Below, piece by piece: positions 1 to 10,200 of a DNA stretch of 64,000 nt (positions within the stretch are counted from its first letter, which is position 1; every line of letters starts with the position of its first letter). The translations under genes were made by a program, and so were the position numbers. The notes under the pieces are model-generated. The model saw nothing but the letters and a program-made list of their open reading frames with translations. It did no database searches and had not been told where the DNA came from. Location: positions 940,696 through 1,004,695 of the forward strand of contig CAUJNA010001236.1 of the NCBI GenBank assembly GCA_963377175.1. The letters are read 5' to 3'. This DNA comes from Effrenium voratum. Lineage: Eukaryota > Sar > Dinophyceae > Suessiales > Symbiodiniaceae.

Positions 1-217
1 GCAAACTAGAAGTGGAAGCGAGAGGGAGAGGGAGGGAGTGAGAGGGAGAGCGCCAGAGAAATACAGAAAAGGTCCTTACTCTAGCTTTTGAAGCTGGACT
101 CTTTCCGATTTCGAAGTGCCAAGCGAGAAATGATCCGTTGAGCATGGTTTATTTTGGCTGGCCGCTGGCAAGCCAAAAAAAGGCAAAGAAATGTCCACGG
201 TGGGAAAAAACGTTGAG

Positions 218-787
218 GTGAGCCATGGACAGCGGATTCCATTGGGCATGCTGACTTTGGAGGTGAGGGGAACGCCAGGCCACACCGCCGGCTGCGTCAG
301 CTACGTGCTGTGCACGCGCACGGCGAGCTTCGCCTTCACCGGGAACTCGCTGCTGATCCGCGGCTGCGGCAACACGGACCATGGGGACGCTCGCCAGCTT
401 TACCGCAGCGTGCACCAGCAGATCTTCACTTTGCCAGGCAAGCGATTGTCGAGCTGGGAGGTGGTTCTTCTGATTGTATGGCATTTGTGTTGCACAACTT
501 GCCCGGCAAAAACGGGAGAAGTGCATTCTTGAATGAGGTATTCGTGTTGTTTTGGTCTATGCTAGGATCCTGTTTGCTTGTCCAATGCTTTCGGCCCGGC
601 TGAACTGCTGGCTCAGTCAGGTGATACCATTGTATGCCCTGGGCATGACGCAAAGGGCCGCAGTGTTTCGACGGTGGAAGAGGAGAAGCGTTTCAACCGA
701 CGCCTTGCAAAGGCTGAGGAGGAGTTCGTGTGTCGCATGGACTCTTGGCTTGACGTTGAAACGGGGGTTGATCAAGATTCCATATAG
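218..787 (+). CDS. ETHE1-like protein, array copy 1 (3' exons only)
   Basis: Two exons are readable: 218-437 and 621-787 (stop TAG at 785-787). They are separated by a GC-AG intron (438-620) whose removal restores LPGDT. The encoded part is the C-terminal half of the ETHE1/GLY3 persulfide dioxygenase family, a metallo-beta-lactamase fold that oxidises glutathione persulfide. Visible hallmarks are TPGHTAGC, FTGNSLLIRGCG, LYRSVHQQIFTLPG, CPGHDAKG and VSTVEEE. The metal-binding His of TPGHT is present, but the aspartate expected in FTGD is Asn, so iron binding is probably lost. The C-terminus runs about 13 residues beyond that of copies 2 and 3. The 5' exons lie outside the window. Assignment to the family is firm; whether the copy is expressed is unknown. 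Confidence 0.8.
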
Positions 788-2432
788 GGCCCCCAAATAA
801 CCATATGTAATTTTCCCATTTTGTGGTTGTAGTATCATCTGTTTGGTGCTTTTCGCTGAATGGTCATCCCATGTAAAGGACCTTGTGACCCCCAAGTTTT
901 GGACCAGCCCTTGTTCGGGTCCTAGCCGCGCCCGCGTATGTGGGTGTGAGCGCCTGCCGAGTCATGCACCTCATGCGGTGGGGTGAGGTAATTAGTGCGT
1001 GAGTGGGTGGGTAAGTGGGAGTGGGAGTGGGAGTGAGTGGAAGAGATGCACGCATGCAAGACCGCATGCTCGGCACACTGAGGAGAAGAGACATTGCTCA
1101 AGCCCACACCTTGTCACAGCCACTGCCACCACGCCAGACGACGAGGAGGACGCCATTGTGCACGACACTTGGTCCAAAGCTGCTAGCGTATTTCCTTTGG
1201 CGTGACTCATTTGAATGGTGCGCATGCTGTGTGAGGTGGTTAGTGTTATGATGTAGCCTTATGATGCAGCTATTTGTGTTGCCCTGTGATGTGTGTCTTT
1301 CACTCGAAATTGGATTTATGTACACCTCTAGGCCCTTGGGTGCAGATGTTCAGCAGAAAGAGGCTCAGTGCTTTTTTGTTCTGTTCTTTTCTATTTCTTT
1401 TTTTTGGCAGAGGGGCAAGGGGGGGAGGGGGGGGCCATAGTTTTCATCATTTGGATCACGTGCCCGAGAAGCGGAGCTGTTCCTGCCCCGACCTGGGTGT
1501 GAAGCCTACAGCCTCCATCATGCGGGAGGCGCTGTCCGAGGTGCAGAAGCGATTCACGGAGACCGGGCTGGAGGACGTGACAGGGCAAAGCTTTTGGTTT
1601 TTGCAACCCGGGCCTGGGATTTTTTTTTCGGGGGGAAGCCAACAGGAGGTCTTTGTGGACAAAAGGGGGTGCCAGATTACGGGGTTCAACTTGTGGTGTC
1701 TCTTCAAAATCACCACACAAAGGTACCCACGCAAAACACACAGATACGCAAATAAAGGTGGCTTACACATGTAGGGGCTCGCCCATCGCTGGAGGATTTT
1801 ACCGAAATCATCTACAGTTCGCTTTGAATTCAACCCTGTACAGATGCATGAAATCAGCCGCAGCCAAGCTGCAGGAATGAGAAGCACGAAGTGGGCGTGA
1901 AGCCTTGATGGGGCGGAAGCGCGCGAATGTTTGGTTTATTGCTGGGCTTGACCGAGTGTGGTGTGGGTTACGGAAAGATGCCGTGATCGGCTCCGCAGAG
2001 CTCTGCTAGGCCTTTGCTCAGGTTTTCCTCAGGCGCATGGCGCGCTTTCTGTCGAGGCTCCAGACCAAAGGCAAGCACTTGTCCGCGAAAAGTGGGAGAC
2101 GTAGATGGTACCAGCTCGCAAGAACCTCTCCAGTTGTCAGGCGTAGCTGTTCTCGCAGCAGCTGGGAAGCTCACAAATCAGAAAGGGACATTGACTTGAC
2201 AGTCGACAGGGGTGGTATCCACCTTATGGGGTGGACAAGCTCGCTTTTTTGATCACATGTTTTAGCGACTCAGTGCATGATGCCCTGCAAAGCGACCTAG
2301 ATTTCTGTTCGTTGCCAACTTGTCCAAGCTCGAGCCGCTTTTTCTTGCTGCATCGGAGTTGTGAAGGGCGATCAATTGACTGTCCGGCATGGAGCCACCT
2401 TTGGGCTTCAGAAGTGTCCAATCCGGCAACCT
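788..2432 (+). other. Spacer and conserved leader exon blocks upstream of copy 2
   Basis: No long gene is visible, but three short blocks recur at the same relative place before copies 3 and 4, so they are probably exons or 5' sequence. Block a (about 1,083-1,190) reads EKRHCSSPHL then IVHDTWSKAAS. Block b (1,469-1,583) reads KRSCSCPDL and ends at a CAG before a GC-type donor. Block c (about 1,839-1,875) follows CTGTACAG and reads MKSAAAKLQ. Their repeated KR-x-x-S-[CS]-P-x-L signature is not a domain I recognise. Because the phosphatase-domain exon has its own conserved ATG, these blocks may belong to a separate short upstream product or to the 5' end of the same transcript. Confidence 0.4.
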
Positions 2433-5400
2433 ATGGGCTGCCAAGTCTCCACAAGCTCCTCAGCTGGTCCGATTCCAGGTTGGGAAGCCATTGAGAAGGA
2501 GCATCCCGTGCGATTTCCCTGCCTTCCTGGAGATGTGCTCATCAGTGGCAGCCTGCCCAAGGAGATCGTTTTCCAGCTCGCTGGGTATTGCAAGGGCTGG
2601 CTGTACCTTGACCCAGAGCAAGACGAGTTCATGGCAGAGTCCATTTTTGCTCGTGGGTGTTCCCTGCAAGTAGTGCCATTCAAACCTGGCCGGGACACTT
2701 CCATCACTGCCATGCGGCACATGCTTGCGGCCATCAGCCAGATGCCCCGGCCTTTGATGATCCAGTGCAGCAGCGCGAACCGCGCGGCAGTTGCACTCCT
2801 TCTATACATGGCGATTCAGTATGGCTACAGCAGGGCGTCTGTGGATCAGTTGCTTTATGACCTGGACTTCCACACGGTGAAGTCTGATGCAAAACTGTGG
2901 CTAGATAGTCAGCTGCCGGATGTGGGGAAGGTGGAGCCTTTGATCTCGCGCAGCCCCGAGGTGACTCAACTCTACGACGAGGTCACCAGCACCTTGACGT
3001 GCCTTGGCGGGCTATGGCATGGCTGGTCTCAAAAGAGGGGACTCCAGACATGAATGGTGTTGTTTTGGCTTTGCTTTTTGAAACGCTGCCCAAAGGGGGG
3101 ACTTGTACCATCAAGAACGACGCCCCCATATCCCGCAACAAGAATAACCTTTAGCAAGGGATCAGTGCACCAAGGTACCTCGTGAAGTGCCCAGAAACAA
3201 AGATCGCGGCACTCATCGACCCAGTGCCAACAAAGGCAGAAAGGGACTTGGAGCTTTTGCGGAGCATGGGAACCTTGGCTTGGCAGCCCGCACGTTTCTA
3301 ACGTGTTTCTATGTCTATTGTGTTTCTATTGTTTTTCACTTGCTTCTACGCCCGTGCAAGAAGTCCATGCGAACATACATAAATCAAGATATGTCGTGCC
3401 GCTGTTCTTGCCACCATGCCCACCTTGCGGCATGCCTCGGGTGCACACTCAATGCCGCATCGCCAAGTTGGTGGACATACGGCCGCAGATGACTTTGAGC
3501 GGAGTGTCCGAAGCGCATGCGTGCTGCACGGTTGGTGTACGGACCTGCGCGAGGTCCGAGAAATTGTTGTCTATTAGTTAGTTTTTGAGCTGCAACCCCA
3601 CCGCCAAACCTGGCAAGGCTGTTGACGATGTAAGGGAAAAGTCTACGTCTGCCCGCTGCCCGCACCACATGACATAGAAACGTCAAGAAGCAAGTGATGT
3701 CAGTGTTTTAGTGCAGAACCCAACATAGCAACAAACAAAGCAAACTACGAAAACCGTCACTCGCTATGAATGTTCAAAAGCTTGTGGCTTCTGCTCAACG
3801 CAAACATGATACATATGTGCCATAGGTCGCTTTGACCTATGCAAAAGCAACTTTGTTGAGCCAACCTAAGCATGTCTCAATTGCCGGTAGGCGACACGTC
3901 CATGCCTTTTGCCTAGGAAGTTCGCTTGCCAACATCTTCTCCGTTTCGCCCTTGCAACTTCTTACGACATCCGCGGGGTTGAAGATGGAAGGGCTACCTA
4001 AAGAAGATGGATCTTGCCAATGCGCAAACGGCACTTGGTTGATTCGTCGCATGGGTTGTTTTCACAGTTTTCGCGCACTCTACTTCCGGAAATGCATTGG
4101 CGGCCAAGCGCGTGTTCCGAGGCCAGGCCTAGCGCGATGAGCCAAGCCACCCATGAAGTGAACGTTCCCCCCCCCAACCCCCACTCCCCACCCCCTTTGC
4201 GACCCAGCCCTTTGCACAAGAAGGGGCTGCGAAACTTCAAACACAGTGCGCCCTAGAACGCGCCGACGCTAAAAAAGCATAGTCGAAGAATCACTAAAAG
4301 ACTGAGTAACAAAGTGCACAGGGCCCCCTTGTTTTTCCAGTCCATGTGGCCAGCATATGTGCATCAGAACACAGGAGATTAATGGCCATGTGCAGGCGAA
4401 TGTGGTATGAACATTAACATATGCGCCGCAATCAAAATGCGAACAGATGAAGGGAAGTAAGGGGCAGTCACAACTGTCAATTGGTGTGGCTGCTCTGATT
4501 TGTCGCTGGGCTTCGGTAGAACGCCTTGATACCCGGTGCTGAGCATCCCCCGAAAGCTGGCCTCGAAATTGCTTGAGGTTTGTGCGTGTGCCAGAAGGTT
4601 TTTGTGCATTTCAGCGGTTCAACTGCCTTTCAGGGCTTCGCTCCGCCCTTTCTCAAGCCACAAGGGAGATTGATTTTCCTGTTGCACTTTGGGGCCCTTC
4701 CAGCCCAGGCCTGAGGCTGAAGTACATTCTGAACACGCACAGCCGTGCGGACAACACCGCCACGAGCGGCTTTTTGAGACAGAAGCAGCCAGGGCTGCGG
4801 ACAGTCATCTCGCAAGCCTCCGGTGCGGAGGCGGACATGCAGGCGGGGCAGAGGTGTAGCTTCAAAACATACGAAAGCGCGGAGCTTGTGCAGGTGCTCG
4901 GGTGCATTGCTCACAATTGGTCAACAAAAGCCGATATAGAAGTTGCAGCAAGATACCTTCCGATGGATTTGGCTGGCATGAGTTTCACTTCGACGGCCTA
5001 GGAAAGTGCAAAGGTGCAATACCTTTAAACTCGGGTATTGCGTTGTGCTTATGTATTTGCTGCAAAGTAGCTTCCGGGCTTCAAGCCAAGCAGAAGCAAC
5101 ACAGGCAGAGCGGCAAGATTCCGATGAGTTGCGCGTACTCCAAGTTGCGCAGGCCGTGTCGCACCACATTGCGTGTCTGTCTCGTAACAGCAGCTTCAGC
5201 CAAGGGACCGGACAACACCGCAACGTGAAGTTTGTAGATCTAGTCCTAAGGTTGGTCTGGGGGGATGCCTTGATTGAGAGATTGATGACATTTGATGCAT
5301 TTGGGGGGGGTTCTATGGTGGGACATGGATTCAGGCAGCCAGTCACTAGGTCTCGCCAGATAGATGGAATCTGGACATGAGAAGCCGGACATGTTGTTGG

Positions 5401-7231
5401 TCTTTTGTGTGTGCTGGATCTCGCCTTGTGCAGCACCTCAGGGAGAAGCACTTGTTCTCAAAAAGATTCAGGTCAGAGAAAAAAAACAAGAAACAAGGTG
5501 CTGAAGCTGAGGTGTTTCATGGTTCAACACGTTGCGTGCTTTGCAACAGGGAGCTACTTGGTTCGGTTTTGCCAGCAAATCAAATGTATGAGTTTCTCGG
5601 CTTTACCTGGCGATTCTGAAGCAACGCTGGGGGGTTCCGTTTCAAAAGCGCTCCGTAGGTGTTCCACGGCCAGACCATCAGCCTGGGCAACCTCATGATG
5701 GAGGTGAGGGAGACGCCGGGCCACACCGCTGGATGCGTCACCTTTGTGTTGCGCACGCGTACGGCCACCTTTGCCTTCACGGGAAGGTCGCTGCTGATTC
5801 GCAGCTGTGGCAAGACGGACCGGGGGCTTGCCCGGGTCCTGTACCGCAGCGTGCATGAGCAGATCTTCCGCTTGCCAGGCTGGCAGGGAGCAAAGGTGCC
5901 CGGTCAACAACAGACATTGAATGTGGGCCAGAGTTTTGCTTCAACTGCAAGAGACGCCACCGACACCACACCCATTCTTTGTCCTTTGAATGACACAGAT
6001 ACTTGTCAAAGATTGCCCTGCCCCCAGCCAGTCCAGCCCAAATTGTTCGGAAAGGTGGCCATATAGCCATGTCCAGGTGGGCTCAGTGTCGCGTGCGTCA
6101 TGACTGATTCAGCCCTCGCATGCTTATGCTGCCAACGTTGCGGCTAACCAGCATCCCCACTACCCGCAAAGGCCCACGCCGAAGGTGCCATGCATTTATT
6201 CAAAAAAGGGGGACATTGTTCTAATTTCACCTTGTGCCTCAGCGTGTTGATTGCCAAAATTACATATTATTGCAGAGATTTCATCTCTGCAAGGGTGTGC
6301 TAGTTCTGAACACATATGCTTGACAAATATATTCTGCCCCATGCGTATGTTTCAATTATTGCAAGCGTGCGATAATTCTGAACACACCTGTGTAGGAATT
6401 TGTGCACAAGATTAACTTGTGCAAGGTATGCTTGGCATCTATGCTTGGCAAGAGATTAGCCACACGCACAAGTATGTTAAAGTTGTTTCTGAAAGAGAGG
6501 GAGAAACTAGTTTAATAATTTGACCATACGTGCACTTGAAAATAGAGCTAATCACATGCTGATCCTCAGTACATCTTGCAGGCTGCGCCTGCAAGAACAG
6601 GCCAAGATGTCCAAAGGCTGAAGACTTATGAGCTTGCAGCCTTCACAAAGATTGCAAGCCTGAGCTTGCAATTCTCAGCAGGGACACAAGTAGTATACTT
6701 GCAATGATCTTGTGTTTGGAGGCTGTCTACCGTAAGCTTGTCAAGACCGAATTGTCCAAAGCGTGTCGATACAGATGAATGTTCACACAACAGGTGAGTA
6801 TTTGTACAGATCAAGCGAGAAGGCTAGAATCATCAGCTTCTATCTCTTTCGAGATGTGAATCTTCTGAATGTTCAGAATATAACATCACATAATCTTGCA
6901 TCATAAGATGTGAGCCTTCTCCCTTCTCACAAGACACAAGAGTTAGATGAGACATGTCATGTCTCATTCTTGCTTCAAGATTGAATGCAACCATTGTCCA
7001 TCTGATGTTCATCAGATGTTCATCATCAGGTGTGAAGCTTTATCGGTTGGAATTCTTATACAGCTATTCTTTTGAACAAGACTGGACCTTTGGTCCAGGT
7101 TACTGGCTATTGTTCCCCACTTCTTTGTGTGGGTTTTTTACTTTTACCGCTTGTCGTCCGGCCACGTCACTCTTTCTTCGCCTCCTACTCCGCCCGCCTC
7201 CTCCGTCACTCACTCACTCACACACACACTC

Positions 7232-7262
<31 letters not shown>

Positions 7263-10200
7263 GTCACTCTCACTCACCCAATGACTCTTACTCACTTGCT
7301 CGCTCCGCTCCGCTCCACGCCACGCCACTCCACTCCACCCCACTCCACTCCACCCCACTCCACCACCACTCCACCCCACTCCACCACCACTCACCCACCC
7401 ACTTACTCAATTATTGACTCACGCACGCACGCACGCACTCACTCACTCACTCATACACTCAGTCAGTCAGTCAGTTAGTCAGTCAGTCAGTCAGTCAGTC
7501 AGTCAGTCAGGCAGTCACTCACCCTCACTCACCCACCCACCCACCTCACTCACTCACTCACTCCCTCACTCCCTCACTCCCTCACTCCCTCACTCACTCA
7601 CTCACTCACTCACTCACTCGCTCACTCACTCACTCACTCGCTCGCACTCACTCACTCACTCGCAGTCACTCACTCACTCGCAGTCACTCACTCACTCACT
7701 CACTCACTCACTCACTCACTCACTCACTCACTCACTCACTCACTCACTCACTCACTCACTCACTCACTCACTCACTCACTCACTCACTCACTCACTCACT
7801 CACTCACTCACTCACTCACTCACTCACTCACTCACTCACCACACTCACTCACTCACTCACTCACTCACTGACTCACTCACTCACTCACTCACTCACTCAC
7901 TCACTCACTCACTCACTCACTCACTCACTCACTCGCAGTCACTCACTCACTCGCAGTCACTGACTCACTCGCAGTCACTGACTCATTCAGTCACCCTGTG
8001 GCAAGGGCGGCATTCGGTGTTCCTTATTTTGCGTGGCAGGCGCAGCATTGTGTGACTTGGCATGCAGCTCGTGGCAGCATTTGGTGAGCACAGATGTACG
8101 ATTGCCTGGCAGGGGCAGCATATGGCGCTTTGTACAGGACTTGGTGACACACTGCGCGTGCTTCGGGGCCTGGCACGCGCCGCAGTTTGTGACTTGGCGT
8201 GGAGATTTCGTGGCAGGGGCAGTGTTTGGTGAGCACGGGTGTACGATTGCCTGGCAGGGGCGGCATTTGGTGCTTCGTAAACTGGCTTGGTTGCCCACCC
8301 CGTTTGGCTTGGCAGGCAATTTGTTTGTGACTGGGCGTGCAGATGTACATCTGGCGGTGTCCAGAAAGACTTGGTGTTGCACTGCGTGCGCTTCGGGGCC
8401 CCATTCTGCGTGGCAGGCGCAGCACCGTAGCTTGGGGAGGAGGGTTGCGTGGCAGGGACAACTGCTCTCCTACAAAACTTGGTGCCGTTGCAGGCTCAAA
8501 ATAAAGTTGGGGCGGGTCGGATCCAAAAGTAAGTCATCTATTTTCTTTTATTCCATCCCCCTTTTTCCATTAAAACTAATTTTGGCCTCTTTGAAAAACC
8601 CTTCAGAGTTGGACTGAACTCATTTCAAATTAACCTGAGGCAGCCCGCTTCTTCCCCAGGAAGAGTTGGACCCCCTTGGCTTTATGTCCATCCAAAAATA
8701 AAGTGAAATACGTTTTGTCCAACTTGGACTGATCAAACCAAGCCCCCAAAATCAGGTCAAAAGCAATCGTGATTTGTCAATTTATCTTCTGTCAAAGTTG
8801 GACTATTTCATGTTATTTTCCAATAAGGATGGACTAACCCTATTTTATCTGATAAAATGGGGGGGGGGTTCAATGAACCTTGTCTGGAGCCTCTGACGCG
8901 GGTCTTGGTGCTGCGCTGCGCCCATTTTGCGTGGCAGGCGCAGCACCTGTGTGACTTGCCAGATCTTGTGGCGCGGACAGCATATTGCACGTCAGGGCGG
9001 CATTTGGTGCTTCGTAAACTGGCTTGGTTGCCCACCCCGTTTGGCTTGGCAGGCAATTTGTTTGTGACTGGGCGTGCAGATGTACATCTGGCGCTGTCCA
9101 GAAAGACTTGGTGTTGCACTGCGTGCGCTTCGGGGCCCCATTCTGCGTGGCAGGCGCAGCACCGTAGCTTGGGGAGGAGGGTTGCGTGGCAGGGACAACT
9201 GCTCTCCTACAAAACTTGGTGCCGTTGCAGGCTCAAAATAAAGTTGGGGCGGGTCGGATCCAAAAGTAAGTCATCTATTTTCTTTTATTCCATCCCCCTT
9301 TTTCCATTAAAACTAATTTTGGCCTCTTTGAAAAACCCTTCAGAGTTGGACTGAACTCATTTCAAATTAACCTGAGGCAGCCCGCTTCTTCCCCAGGAAG
9401 AGTTGGACCCCCTTGGCTTTATGTCCATCCAAAAATAAAGTGAAATACGTTTTGTCCAACTTGGACTGATCAAACCAAGCCCCCAAAATCAGGTCAAAAG
9501 CAATCGTGATTTGTCAACATATCTTCTGTCAAAGTTGGACTATTTCATGTTATTTTCCAATAAGGATGGACTAACCCTATTTTATCTGATAAAATGGGGG
9601 GGGTTCAATGAACCTTGTCTGGAGCCTCTGACGCGGGTCTTGGTGCTGCGCTGCGCCCATTTTGCGTGGCAGGCGCAGCACCTGTGTGACTTGCCAGATC
9701 TTGTGGCGCGGACAGCATATTGCACGTCAGGGCGGCATTTGGTGCTTCGTAAACTGGCTTGGTTGCCCACCCCGTTTGTCTTGGGAGGCACTTTGTTTGT
9801 GACTGGGCGTGCGTGCTCGGGGCCCCATTTTGCGTGGCAGGCGCAGCACCGTAGCTTGGGGAGGAGGGTTGCGTGGCAGGGGTGGCAGTTGGTGCTCTCC
9901 TACACAACTTGGTGACCCCCGTCGCAGGCTCAAAATAAAGTTGGGGCGGGTCGGATCCAAAAATAAGGCATCTATTTTCTTTGATTCCATCCCCCTTTTT
10001 CCATTAAAACTAATTTTGGCCTCTTTGAAAAACCCTTCAGATTTGGACTGAACTCACTTCAAATTAACCTGAGGCAACCCGCTTCTTCCCCAGGAAGAGT
10101 TGGACCCCCTTGGCTTTATGTTCATCCAAAAATAAAATGAAATACGTTTTGCCCAACTTGGACTGATCAAACCAAGCCACCGAAATCAGGTCAAAATCAA

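Noticed and set aside
7414..8055. 213-codon frame reading THSLTHSL
   Set aside because: Artefact of the CACT repeat.
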